Shown here one piece after another: positions 21,090 to 33,559 of a stretch of 64,000 bases of DNA. Numbering within the stretch: the first letter of the stretch is position 1; every line of letters starts with the position of its first letter. The notes under the pieces are model-generated. The model was not told the origin of the DNA. It worked only from the letters and a program-made list of their open reading frames with translations, and did no database searches. Source of the stretch: Litsea cubeba (lineage: Eukaryota; Streptophyta; Magnoliopsida; Laurales; Lauraceae); NCBI GenBank assembly GCA_012931725.1, contig CM022949.1, positions 67,751,011 through 67,815,010 on the forward strand, given 5' to 3'. Position numbers and translations under genes: made by a program.

Positions 21090-22024
21090 TTTTGTTTAAT
21101 GCAAATTGAAAATTTCTAACTGACCTGATGTGTAGATCTGCTCTCCACGATCACGCTATAGAAAACGGATCCGAATTCTGATGGCGGATGACTATGATAA
21201 TGCGAAAACAAGATCCAACGGTGGATCTTGGTCAAATCTGCTTTTGATCAGAACCTCCTGATGCAGGGATAATTGCAGCACAACTAATTGCTTCAACGGG
21301 CAGATCTGACCTGAAACTGGCCCAACTAGAAACTAGGCCCAATAACACTTAAGTTGGCACGTGGCACAGAGGGCACGTGAGTCTCCCTCTTTGGTTTCGC
21401 TGCACGAAGAGGAAAAGGGTTCCTCTTCCCTTTTGCTTATTGCTCCAACGAAAATGAAGAGAAGATGATGGAGCTGGCGCTGTGGCTGGCGGCTGGAGTC
21501 GAGGCAGAGATGCAGCGCAAAAGGACACGGGTGCCAGGTACACAGCTTCTATTCTCTCTGTGCGGCTGCTCTTTCTTCTTCTTTCTTGCTTTTTTTTTTT
21601 TTTTATTTCTCTGGTTTGGGGTCTTGGGTGTTTCGGAGAATGGGAGATGGGTTCGACAGGTGCGATCTGGGTTGTGGTTTGGCGTCCGATGGATTGGGGA
21701 AAAGAATAGGGGAGTGGATGGTCGACGGGCTTGGTGTGGGCGACTGAGTTATATTCGGTTTGCCGATGTGAATGGGTTTGGGTATGGCAGCGGGTTGTGT
21801 TCTAACGGAAGGGAATTTGGGTTTGAACGAAGAGGGAGATTGGGTGGGATGTGCGCAGGCAGGGAGTGGAGTGGTAGGTTAGATGTGGTGGTTCGGCAGG
21901 GAGTCGTGGGTTGGGATGTTTGTCGCAGGGGACTGACGAAGGGGTTTTGGTAGTGGATGGATAGGCTCCGATCGGTGACCGGAGGGTGATCGGAGCGTTG
22001 TGGATCTTCGCTCTGATACCAAAC
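21090..22024 (-). other. Element D leader with primer-binding site
   Basis: No gene. The primer site TGGTATCAGAGC (minus) lies at about 22,010-22,021. The rest is G-rich on the plus strand with a T/C tract near 21,555-21,610. Similar in plan to the leader of E. Confidence 0.7.
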
Positions 22025-22371
22025 TGATGCAGGCCCTAGGGTTAGGGCTTGCGTAGATGCCGAAGCACGTGTCAAAAGACACTTCAAATTATCTCCGCAG
22101 AGACTTCTAACACGAGGAAAACCTCTCCAAGGGAAAAATCCCAATTTTACTTAATTCCAATCTGAGATTATCATCTCTACAATGCAATATAAATAGGCAA
22201 AGTAAACTTAGGGCCTAAGACAACCTAATCTAATAATAGAAACTATCCTAATCAAACTAGGAAACCAAAAATCAGAATGCTAATCCTAATTACAATAAAA
22301 TTAGGAAGCTACTAAAAAAAATATCTTCAAAACTATTTTGGGTGGGACCAGTAGTAGCCCGTACTGCATCA
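22025..22371 (-). repeat. Element D LTR (5' in element)
   Basis: 347 bp, apparently identical to 19,123-19,469; promoter copy of the element. Confidence 0.92.
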
Positions 22372-22376
22372 GAAAC

Positions 22377-23620
22377 CCTAAGCTTCCCATAGCACCCTTT
22401 TTGTGTAGTTAGTTAGAGGTCATTATCAAGCCTTGGTTTCTAGGTCCGTTTGAGTCGATTTTTTTGTATTTGAGACGTGCTATACAGCCCGGGATATGTG
22501 CCCATGGGACCGTGCCACAGTCCGGGCACAGTTCCGGGACTTTTTCTTTGTATTTAGTGTTTAGTGGGTCTAGGAAGGTCCCTGTCAAGTTTCATAGCAT
22601 TACGAGTGAGGCTGGATAGGTATTTAGTCCTTTTGCGACTTGACGGGCATCATCGTCCTTTGAATCACAAAAGCTCCAAATGACTGTCGAACTCCTCCCG
22701 GATTGCTTTGTAAGTTTGACATGGATATTTGGGGTATGTTAGATAGGAAAGTTGATCAATGGCATAGTTGTTTGAGCCTTTGGGCCCACAGCTGACTTTT
22801 GAGGCCCATATGCCCTTTCATAACCAAATCAGTGCCTTTCACTAGAACAATAAAGACTCGATGATTTTCGCAAAATCAGACCTTTCAAGTACTTGCAAAT
22901 GTTTCTCAAATGTTTTCAAAACATGTTTCGAGAAGTAGGATCGATTTCGGGATCAAATGATTAGTGGATTTCAAAACCATAATTGGGCCCAATAGTCCCA
23001 AAACAACTAATGGGCTTGATTTCTTCGAACCCTTTGACCATGGTCAAATAATTTTCACTTCAAACTCTTCTAGAAACATAGAGAATCGAATCACGATAAT
23101 ATTTGCTTTTGAATCGTCGAATTTGGACTTAAAACGGGCCCGAAATGCCGAAAACAGTCGAGACGGGTCAAAAAACATCAAAACAGGGGATTTTTGTATC
23201 CCTCCACTAGTAACCAACCGTCCACCCCGAAATGGTTGGAAAGTCCATGGTGGACAGTTGGACCGTCTTGGGTGGATGGTCATCTATCCCTGACGACCTT
23301 TTTTCGAGATTTAAGAGTTTCGACTACCATGGACTCTTCCAAATCTTATTTGAATGAGTTTTAACTCCTATGTGGGGAGTCTCTTGAGAGCCCTTGGATC
23401 ATCTTTGAAGGATTAAATAAAGACCATTGATCAATTTGGGGTCTCTCTCTATATAATGATCTCTTGCAAAGAGTTGGAGATCCTTCTTGAGACTTTTGAC
23501 ACTTAATACCTCTAAGAGCTGCACTTAAAACCCTAGCTACGAATTGGGAGGCCATTGGTGCTTGAAGAAGACGCTTTGGAGCAAGGAAGAAAAAGACCAA
23601 AGGTAGGTTCATCCACACCA
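22377..23620 (+). repeat. LTR-like sequence H2, right piece
   Basis: Continues H2 after the GAAAC duplication. Shares ordered blocks with H1, and has CG-rich words (ACCGTCC, GTCCATGG, GGACCGTC at 23,218-23,275) and a TATA-like CTATATAATG near 23,450 followed by CTTGAGA-rich sequence. No coding. The right edge is uncertain. Confidence 0.35.
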
Positions 23621-23905
23621 TTGTGCTTAGGAAGTAGATTTTGAGTTTAATTCAAGGTGTTTTTGAGTTGTTTAGGATTTTACAGAATATATGTTTTGTT
23701 TCCTTTTACTTATATCCATGAATTCAATTGAGATATAGATTGAAATCATGAATATAGATATAGGATTTTTAGTCCTAGTGTTTGCATATAGGTTAGAGAG
23801 CTTAAATGCGTGAATATTTGATGTTTTGAGTTCATAATGCATGTTTAGTTTAGTAGATGATTATTGCATGGTTAAAATAGTGTTTCTATTATATTTAAAG
23901 CGTGA
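23621..23905. other. Unassigned A+T-rich sequence
   Basis: No gene or repeat recognised between H2 and the B-like LTR. Confidence 0.4.
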
Positions 23906-24727
23906 TGATATTAGGGATTTTGTATATTGCAACTTGATGGATGATTTTCATTTTAATCATCATTTGAATACTCACACATACATTATTTTTGAAATACTTG
24001 AAATCTTGATTTACACATGCATTGTTTTTAAGACTTGTAAAAATAATGATTTATACATATTTTGAATTTAAACATTGGATGCATTTTATTTGAAAAAGAA
24101 TTTTTATGAATCAAGCTAGCCTTTGGTTTTAAAGTTTCAAATCATTTTAGGCTTTTTATGTTTCATGTTTTTAAACATCTTAGTTTGATTTAAAATAATG
24201 ATTCCATGCTTGATTTAATGGCCGAAAAAATCCCCAAAGAAATTTCTCTTTAAAATATGCAAAAATTGAGATTTTTGTCCTAGGACCCGGTTGACCCACA
24301 GTGTGGTCGGTGGACCGAAAACACTGTCGGTCAGCCGAGATAAGAGCCACTGAGCTTTTGTCAAACGGTCAGCTTTATGACCGTTGAAGGGTAGGTCGAC
24401 CGAGCCCTGTATGGGGTCGACCGAGGACTAGTCGTTGGGCATTTTTTGGTATAAATACAAGCTCATTCCTTAGCCAAATTTGAGGAACTTTAGGCCCTTC
24501 TTGAGGTGTGTTGAGACCAAAAAAGGGGGAATAAGTTAAGGAATACTAAAGGGTCAAATGAAAAGTCAAAGTTTGGATTAATGAAGTTAAACCACTAAGT
24601 AAGCTTGTTTTTCTTAATCATATATTTTCATACTTTGCTTTAATTATTGGTAAATCTTTTCTAGCATGTTAAACTATGATTTGTTGTGTCCTTAATATAT
24701 ATATATTTTGAATTGATTTATTGTTTT
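23906..24727 (+). repeat. B-family LTR, diverged, left piece
   Basis: Starts TGATATTAGGGATTTTG and follows the LTR of element B in order: TTGCAACTTGATGG, TTTCATTTTAATCATCA, then a CG-word cluster (GGTCGACCGAG at 24,391 and 24,415), TATAAATA at 24,451, and GCATGTTAAACTATGAT. Interrupted by a solo LTR at 24,728 and again after 28,200; the last piece is 30,111-30,253. Confidence 0.75.
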
Positions 24728-27700
24728 TGTCACACCCCGAAACCGGGCCCTGCAGTGATCCGACCTCGGGATGCAAAATTTTGGGATTAATTAAAATTTT
24801 TGTTGTATTTTCCAAGATCCGCGTGAATGAGGATAATAAAATTCCATAACGATCAGGACATATTTTTGCGGAAGCTAATCATAGTGTTACGACCCGAAGT
24901 CCGTGGCCATCAGGTTCCGTGTCGCACTCAACCAATATCATAAAGCCATCACATAAGCAGACTGACACAGATCATAATTCAAAGAATACTGAGATGGTAG
25001 TAACAGGACTATTTATTTCCCACATATTCAAATTACAATTAACAAGTGTCTTAATTACAAATCCCAAGAAAAAGGCTACAAAGCCATACAAAAATAATAT
25101 CCAACTGAATAGAAATACTACCCCCAAGATTTAGATACGAACCCCGGTGCCAAACTTGACATCTAGATGATATCAATGGGCAGCCTCTCACGTCAGACCG
25201 GCGGCTCAACTGCCACCTCCGATCAAACACCTAAAAAGCAATGGGAGAGAAATCTGGCACCAAACAAACAGGGTCAGACACGACGGTCTGGCAAGCAAAT
25301 AAACAAGTGATATGGAAATGGGCATTTATAAAATCCGATGGAATCATTGTGATTTCATTTAAAGAGTCTAAACAATAATAGTAATAAACCATGATAAAAC
25401 GATTGAAAGACCTAACATAAATATCAAAGCGAATGAATGCACAGTCTCTGAAGCATAAATATCTTAAAAAGATAACAACCTACGTAACACATTTAATGAT
25501 TTGAAATACATTTAAAATCCTAAATAATAGAGACAATACGATAAAAGATCGATTTCTTAAACATTAATAAATTCAAAGATTATAATGAGCATAAACAAAC
25601 AAGAATCATAAAACAAAATAACAATGGATAAAACATTGGCAAACCATACATAGCTATATTCTCCTATTACCGAAGTAACAAGAGCAAACAGAACCGTAGC
25701 CACTACACGTGGGACCGGAAACAGAATCAGAACCGTAGCCACATACAAGTGGGACCGGCAGATAAAAACCGTTGCCATGGTCGGTACAGACAGAATCCAA
25801 ACTGCAGCTGGTAGACAAATTAAAGATCCCAAGCCGGGTGATCAGCCCGACAAGGTGACCTAAGCCTAGTGGTGCCTTTAGTTTTCAAAACCCAAACCGA
25901 TACAACTCAAACCATAATAATCCCTTTGGCTCATGGGCTCACACTACAAATCTCTAGCCCCGTCTTGCCTCGAGGTTTTATTCTCGAAATAATAGTCTCT
26001 TTGGCTCATGGGCTCGCACTACAAAGCTCTGACCCCATCTTGCCTCGAGCTTTTATTTTCAACATAATAGTCTTTTCAAAATAATAGTCTTATCGATATA
26101 TTTCAGAATGTGGCGAACCACTCAAATCTCCTTCCAAATCGATTCAAAGAAAACATACAAATTTCCATGGTAAACCACTCAAATACACATCAAAGTAATT
26201 TGTATAAAAATCATATGATCAATCCTTTCGAACATGGAAAACCACATGATTCTATGTCAAATCCCCGATGCTATTCAAATTAGTTTACCGAAGAGTACAA
26301 ATACATTCTCTAACTTGAAATGGAATGGAATAGTGTAGAATGACTTAATGACTTACCAAGGAACCATCTCAATACACACTTAACCTTTAAACATTGATTA
26401 ATAAAAGAATATGTTTGATGCCAATGAAAATCCACAACATTTAAAATGATAAAGTGCGCATTGAGACTTGAAAGATTCCCGGGAATTTCACATATGCTCA
26501 TTCTCTCATTGTTCTCATTCCCATTTCACAATTTCTCAAGTATCACAATTTACCCAAATCTTTCATTGGCTTTTAGGCATAAAAAAAGGAGATTAATGGG
26601 CCTTAAGATGAAGTGGAAAGATGGGGTGAAATGGGCCTAAAATAGGTTGGGAATTGGCCTAAAAATGAGCTGAAACAGGCTAAAAACAGGCCTCAAAATA
26701 GGGCCTTAAACAGCCCAGAAATTGGGCCAAAAACAGCCCATTCCAGAAGCCTGGCTCGCTATAGTGAGCCCAAGCTCGCTATAATGAGCTAGGCTTCTGT
26801 CCAGCCCGGGGGGGGGGGGGGGGGGGCTCCCCTGATTTCAGCACTTCTTCCTCTCCATTTGATTTTTCTTTCCCTCCCACTTCTTCTACATCAAATCTAA
26901 CATACTTTGGGCTTCTCCTTGCCACACCAAATCCATTAAAACAACCATACATTACATCATTCCATTCTTTCCAAGATTCAAGCATGAACAAAGCACTTTT
27001 TTATCCATCAAAACATTAAAATCTGAAATGTGCATAACAGATAAAAAGATGATTCATTACTAAATAAAAATCTCAGATTATTGGAATCATAAACTAGAGA
27101 ACCATAAACATAAATCTTTGCTCAAACATTTCAAGAACAAATCAATAAACCAAGGTAGAAAATTCATAGTTTTTAAGAGAAGAACAAATACTCATAATAA
27201 ACAACATATACCACAATATCTGAATATTTACTTGCCTCAAGTCAAGATGGGGAACAAATCACTCCAAGAGCACCTCTCTAATAGCAGAGCCCCAAATCTA
27301 CAAAAGCCCCAAAAATATCCAAGAGAAAACCCTTGAAAAATCAATCTTTTGCAAATCTCAATGAAAACCCTTGCATGTATGACAAAAATACTCCAAATGG
27401 TTTGAAAAACCAAGATTTGAAGAAAGAAAAGCTTTTGCTAACCTTTGGTAGCTCAAACAAGGGAGAAAGGCTTGGAAAAGTGGTATCTCCTAGCTCAAAT
27501 CTCTTGAAAATGGTGTCTTTGGAAAGCCAAGAGAGAGGAGAAAAAGATTGGGAGATTAATCCTCCATTTAGCACTCAAGATGAGGGGTTTCCAAGAGGAG
27601 AGAGAAAGTGCTGGGAGAAAACCCTATGCCCACTCTTGTTGCAGGAAAACGGAAGAATGGGGAAGAAGAAGAGCCCCATGGTGGTTTTATAAAGGGTTAA

Positions 27701-28194
27701 GTGGGCTGGGCCCCATGGGCCCCAATATTACAAAGGCTGAAACTAACATTTGTGAGTCCCGAATGAGATCGACGAAGCAGACAAAATCGATCAAAAAAAT
27801 GTTTACTTTCCAAAAAGTATATTTTCCCCAATTTCTGAAATTTTCAAAATTTATGGACAGATTTAGTGAAAATGTCATTTTTGCCCCTTTTTCTCGAAAA
27901 ACGTATTTTCTAATCATCGAATCAAAATGGTCAAAACATGAAAGTTGTTAAACTTAATGAGATGAGTCAAAATAAACCAAATTTAGAATTTTTAGAAATC
28001 AAGAGTAATTTCTCATAAAAATACAAATCATATGGACCGGGTCAAACTAAAGTCAACGGTCTTCCAAATCTCCAAGGCTATGAAAAATCTAGTCAAACTC
28101 AAAGACAAAGTCAAACCAACTCAAATCTCGCTTAAAAAGCTAAACCATGATTAAAATAATACTAAACAAAAGAACTGGGGGTCAGGGTCTTACA
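24728..28194 (-). repeat. Solo LTR, 3.47 kb, gypsy (Tekay/Del-like)
   Basis: Runs from TGTCACACCCC to GGGTCTTACA and is flanked by the duplication GTTTT (24,723-24,727 and 28,195-28,199). No primer site, polypurine tract or coding domain is inside, so it is a solo LTR. A minus-strand TATA box (TTTATAAA near 27,687) followed by CT-rich sequence gives the orientation. Very long LTRs with this end are seen in Tekay/Del chromoviruses; the family name is inference. It contains a 75-bp imperfect repeat, a GCTCGCTATA-type word pair and a 19-base G run. Confidence 0.8.
25920..26075. repeat. ~75-bp imperfect tandem repeat, 2 copies
   Basis: CTTTGGCTCATGGGCTC occurs at 25,924 and 25,999, each followed by CACTACAAA and TCTTGCCTCGAG. 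It lies inside the solo LTR. Confidence 0.85.
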
Positions 28195-28211
28195 GTTTTG
28201 GATGCATCACC

Positions 28212-30105
28212 TGTAAGTCCTGGATCCTTACCCTAGAGGGGGGGTGAATAGGGTGAGCTACTAATTAGTGACCAATTATGACCAATTTTAACTTCTTTAA
28301 ACTAATTAGTCACTTGTGATGATTAACAAACAAAATGCGGAAGCTAATAAACAAAATCACCACATAGCACACACCATAACACAATGATTTATAGTGGTTC
28401 GGCCTCAATACCTACATCCACTACCGGCTTGTGTTCCTCACACCCCACCGGATTTCCACTATGTATGCTTTTCAATAGGCTAAGCAATAACCTTTACAAC
28501 TATGCTTTTCTAGGCTAAGCAATAACCTCTTACAATATGCTTTTCAAGGCTAAGCAATAACCTCTTCAACCACAAGGTTGGTTATCTCTCTAAGTAGTGT
28601 CTATAATACACTTGATGGAGATTACAATTTTGGCTCAATACATTGCCTCTTAAATAGGCGGATATAAAAGTGAAAATCTAACTCACACAAACACTATATG
28701 AATGCAAAGATGAATGCACAAAGTGTATGCATGATGTCCTCAATCAATTTGAAAATAAAAGCTCATAAATGTATGCCAAAGGCTTTTGAAAGTTTTAGCT
28801 CAAAACATTTATGATTGAGGAAATGCTAATCACATGTTAAAAGTAACTTGTAAAAGACATACCTAAGTATTCTACACAAGTTGTGAAATTCAAAGAACAA
28901 AACATGTGATGCATAAGGATTTCAATCAAATTAACAATGACGCTTAATGATTGTATGCTAAAAGCATTTTTAAAGTGTAAAACACAAATATAGATTTGAT
29001 TGAAATTAAGGGTCAAAACACATGTATTTAAAAAGACAACTTGAAAATGATTTACCAATCAATGTTTAAACAAGTTGTAAAACTTTAAAACCAAATACAT
29101 GTGATTTAAAATGTTGTTGAATCCAAAACATAAGATAGATTTGAAAGTGATTTTCTTATGATGAAAAACAACAACCAAAGATTCAACCAAGTATAGGAAT
29201 CATGTTACATATGATTTCAAAGATGATTCCAAAACATGATTTACTTAGATATACCAATTTAAGTACTACTTGGTTTGAATCAAGGTGATGTATCCAAAAT
29301 AATGAATCAATTCAAAACATAAACATGTTAAGGACACAACAAATCATAGTTTAGCATGCTAACAAAGATTTACCAATAATTAGAACAAAGCATGAAAACA
29401 TATGACTAAGAAAAGCAAGCTTACTTAGTGATTTAACTTCATTAATCCCAAGCTTTAGCTTTCCTAATGACCCTTAGAATTCCCTAGCTCATTCCCCTTT
29501 CTATGACCTCAAATCACCTCAAGGAGGGCCACTTAGTTCCTCTCAATTTTTCAAGGAATGAACTAGTATTTATAGTCAAAAAGTGACTTTCTGCGTGTCT
29601 TCGGTCGACCCCATACAGGCCCCGGTCGACCTACCCTTCAACGGTCATAAATCTGACCGTTTGAAAAATCTGCAACACACTTTCTCGGTCGATGGACTCG
29701 GTCGACCGACCACACTGGGGGTCGACCCGGGCCCAAGGACCAAATTCCCCAAAAATTACATATTTAAAGATATTTATTGTGGGGACTTTTGGGCTAATAA
29801 ATCAAGCATGGAATCATGTTTTAAATCAAACTAAGAGGCTTAAAAACATGAAACATAAAAAGCCAAAAAGATTTCAAACTTTTTAAAACAATGGCTTGCT
29901 TTATTCTTAAAAACTCTTTTCAAAACTAAATGCATCCAAGTTTTAAAATCAAAACATGCATGAACCTTAAGTTTTAAAGGTCTTAAAAACAATGCATGTG
30001 AAAATCAAGATTTCAAGATTTTCTAAATCAATGCTCATGTGAAAAATTAAATGATGATTAAAATGTTAATGCATCCGTCAAATTGCAAACACAAAATCCC
30101 TAACA
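28212..30105 (-). repeat. Solo LTR of B family, 1.89 kb
   Basis: On the minus strand it starts TGTTAGGGATTTTGTG and ends like element B's LTR (TAGGGTAAGGATCC…ACTTACA). It is flanked by TCACC duplications (28,207-28,211 and 30,106-30,110). It keeps B's GGTTATTGCTTAGCC repeats near 28,480-28,565 and a minus-strand TATA box CTATAAATAC near 29,567. CG words here are GGTCGACC (29,603-29,720). No interior sequence. Confidence 0.88.
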
Positions 30106-30110
30106 TCACC

Positions 30111-30253
30111 ATGATTAAAATCTAGTACTTAAATTGGTATATCTAAGTAAATCATGTTTTGAAAACATCTTTGAAATTATATGTAACATGATTCCTATAC
30201 TTGGTTGAATCTTTGGTTGTTGTTTTTCATCATAAGAAAATCACTTTCAAATC
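30111..30253 (+). repeat. B-family LTR, right remnant
   Basis: Continues the LTR of 23,906-24,727 after the TCACC duplication and stops abruptly at 30,253, where Tat-element sequence begins. The last third of the LTR is missing. Confidence 0.65.
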
Positions 30254-33200
30254 GCGCCTTTAGGGAGACCATGATCTTTTCCGACGAGGCCTTTATGGCT
30301 ATGTTGGAGTCATTCCTTTCACAAACCAATACCTTCGTTGTCACGAATGATGAGTTTAGTTTTTCTTTTAAGGAGTTGAGCACCATTATTGGATTGCCTA
30401 TCCTTGGCAAACTCTATGAAGAGTTCATGCCGATCGACAGCGTCCTTGAGGAGCAGTCGGAGGAGTTCAGGCTTCTGTACTTCCAGCTTGTCGCCTTCTA
30501 TGATTTTTTGAAGGAGAATGAGGGCTCGAAAGTCAGGTCCAACAGTTGGAAGGGTCTTGGCTCTTCGTTCCCCAACTTCTTTGCTAGTAGGGAGTCTTCT
30601 GATAGCACGACACGGAAGACATGATGAAGATTTCGGTCATGCAAGAAGAGTTGAGGGGTTTCTTCGCGAGTACAAACACCATTTGCTCTGACATCGCACT
30701 ACGGAGAGATCTCGCTATTTACCACACTTATTGGCTAGGTGGGGCTGTTTTTACTGGAGGAGATGGAACGCACATCAGGTCGCACTGTATTTTTCCGGCT
30801 TGTCAAATGACATTTGGAGAGCGGCTTGCTTTGGTGCCTGCTCTTTACTCCTACTTGTGCACCGAACTGCAGGCTGCTACTTTCTTGGTTCGGCTTGGGC
30901 TTCCCATGAACAGGGTATTTTCAGCCCACATTTTCTATTTGTGGTATGTATAACACTGTCCTGGCTTCCATCAGCTGGGTGCTGCACAGGATGATGATCC
31001 CCTGATGATTCAATTGGCTAAAGGGAAAGTCGTATACGAATCTCTTTTGTTTACCCGCATGAGGATCCAACTGTTCAGGGATGTCAAGATGGGGCAGTCT
31101 TCAGTGAAGCTTTCTTCGGAGTTCCGGAATAAAGCTTTTGATTTTGGTGCCTCCCGTGACTCTACCAGGGCGGGGTCGGGAAGGCATTATTCCTTGACAA
31201 TGTAGAGAATGAGTGGCTTTTCAGCATACGTGTTGGCACGATGGTGTACTGCAAACATCTTTCTGTCGACATCTAGCTGTATGTACCTTCTCGCTTTGCT
31301 TTGCAGTTGTGCTTTTCTCAAGCTTTTGTTGGAGCACCTTCAAGCATGGTGAAGTACTTTGGAGGTTTGCAGGACGGGAGAAACGCACGGGCTTTCTATA
31401 GTGCTGAAGACAATACTGCCATGATTTCTTATCCTATGTTGTCGACTTTCCGGACTACCGATTTCACGAAGTGGTTCGCGGAGAGCTTTTTGGCATACCG
31501 AGGACTTTCCAAGAAGGAGCTTGATGTAAAGTTGTCTTCTGGAAAGGCATTGGAAAGTTAGATGGCATCCAGTGAGAGGAAGTTTTGGCCTTCCTTTTTA
31601 GAGAAAAGCACAAGATAGGCTTTCTCGGTGACCGGGGCGTCATCGGTTCTGAAGCTGTCCGGGAAGTACCTGATGAGGCCTTAGAGCAATTAGAATAGGA
31701 GTAAGTTGAACTTGATACTTGGATGCAAGCGGCACAGAGGCGAGCTTCTGTGGAGCCTACTGGCAAGAGCAGACCATCCAGTGAGGAGTCTAGTGGAAAA
31801 CCTCACTCTGACAGTGGAGCAGGTTCTTCTAGAAAGCCAGCCCGTAGAAGCAAGTGGAAGAGGAGTCATCGTCGCAGCAAGGGGCAACACGAAGACTCTC
31901 ATGATATGGAAGTTCCTCTTACTGTTAATGAGGAGGTGCCAAAGAATGCTGACGAGCCTCCAAAAAAGAGGAGCCGAGAAGAAGAGACCGTGGATGAAGG
32001 TATGATTCTTCCGCTTTCTCTTTCAGTTCCTTTCATGGGATTTTTCAATGTTCTGATTTGTTTTTTGTTTCTGCTTTTCTTTTTTTTTTAGCAGAAGAAG
32101 ATGACTTGGCAATGCCTGAGGTTCCGACCGATGAGGCGGTGACAGATCCTGTGGAGGCACCTGAAGAAGAACCAAGGGACTCTGGAGTGATTCCAGAATC
32201 TCCGACTGGTACGACTTCTTTTGCTTCTTTTTTTTTGTATGTAACTTGCTTTGCTAATATTTTTTTTGTGTCAACTGATTTGCCAAAGGATTCCGATGAC
32301 TTTGAACCATCGACGGAGGTAATATTGATGATGCTTCCAATGAGTTCATGGAGGAAGAGAGCATTCCGCCGGTCATCGAAGAATGTATTTTGTGGAAAAA
32401 AAACCACTGATTATGATTTTTTTACAGGATCATATTCATACCTTTTTGCGTTTCTTTGGCAGGTTTTGAAGTGACAAAAGAGAGTCCATCGCTTTCTTTA
32501 CAACTAGTTCTGACATGGCAGATGTGAGAACTCATGATGAGATTCCTTCCCCAGTGGCTCCAATTGGAAAGAGTTCTTTTGTTACTCTTCCAATTGAACA
32601 TGACATGAGCAGCCGACCAACAGAGCGGGGCGGATCTTCATCTGGGCCATCTCTTCTATTTGCAAAGAAGGTGATGACATGAGTTTTGAGCTCTTGGATC
32701 GAGACTCTCCTTTCTGGACACTTGGATGCCGGATTTGGTATGATCCAGCATGTGCAGGAGATTCTCACTGATGTCGAAGAAGTTGGTCTGGACGTCACAG
32801 GTGCCAGGGCGATCTTTGATAGGATCATTGCACTGGGTGACAAGAGGTTTGAGACCATGGCTTTCTCTGATGGTGACTTCTTCAAAGAGATGTTCCAGGA
32901 TGCTGCTAATAAGGCTCAATCTGACTTGGATGAGACTACACGGAGAAGGAAGCAATTTGTCTGGGAGAGGAACTTAGAATAGTTAGTCATCATCAGATTG
33001 AGGAACGACATTTCCATCCTTGAGCACTTGGAGGCACAAGTCACGGCCAAGTGGGCTGCTATGACAGAGGCTCGCGACAGGGAAAGTGCTCTGATTCGCC
33101 AGGTTGCAGATGCCGATTGAATTCTCAAAATGAGGACTGAGGAAAACAAACGATGGCGAACTGCTTGGGATAAGCTTCCTGGTGTAAAAGAAGGATTATG

Positions 33201-33260
33201 GCATTCTCCATCATCAAATGAAAAATTCCTGAAGAAGTGTGCCCTGGAAATCTGACGGCT
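30254..33260 (+). pseudogene. Antisense plant-mobile-domain ORF of Tat element G
   Basis: Plus-strand fragments in several frames (30,254-30,624; 30,621-30,953; 31,005-31,205; 31,301-31,561; 31,700-32,005; 32,686-32,982). The first two match the plant mobile domain: a FSFSFKELSTIIGLPILGK β-rich start, then WLGGAVFTGGDGTHIR and a GERLALVPALYSYL helix. The middle is Ser/Lys/Arg-rich and the end is helical (32,690-33,240). GT…AG pairs such as 31,999 to about 32,091 suggest introns. It lies opposite in strand to G's pol and downstream of its integrase, where Retand-like Tat elements carry an antisense ORF. Its 5' end is lost at 30,253, and stops and frameshifts show decay. Function unknown. Confidence 0.6.
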
Positions 33261-33559
33261 GAGGCCAAAAGTTTGCTCGAGGTGCTGAAACTTTGGTTGG
33301 AGCCCATTTTTTGTTGAGTTCCTAATCTTTTGTAGCATAAACTATTCTTCTTCTTTTTTTGGTACCACATGTATTTTTTTTTGTATTCTCTCTTTTTTTG
33401 TAGTGCCTGTGAACACTTTCTTTTTTTTTTTGGTACCACATGTATTTTTTGGTACTTTTTTTTATTTTGTTTTCCCTACGCTCAATTAAATCTTTTTGTG
33501 ATGAAAGCAATTGCTAAATGGGATTTTATCAAAAGCTTGTCATTTTGTGAAAATCTTTT

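Larger units (their letters stand above)
19123..22371 (-). mobile_element. Element D: gag-protease LTR retrotransposon, very young
   Basis: Two 347-bp LTRs (19,123-19,469 and 22,025-22,371) look identical by eye and are flanked by the target duplication GAAAC (19,118-19,122 and 22,372-22,376). On the minus strand, just inside the right LTR, TGGTATCAGAGC is a perfect tRNA-iMet primer site. Beside the left LTR is a polypurine tract with six G's. The 2.55-kb interior encodes gag and an aspartic protease only, with no RT, RNase H or integrase. It must therefore be moved by proteins of a relative, and recently, given the LTR identity. It is inserted in H2. Confidence 0.92.

Noticed and set aside
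21465..21953. 162-codon plus-strand ORF in element D
   Set aside because: Lies in the leader opposite to the element's sense, Gly/Arg/Trp-rich from G-rich leader sequence, with no recognisable domain.
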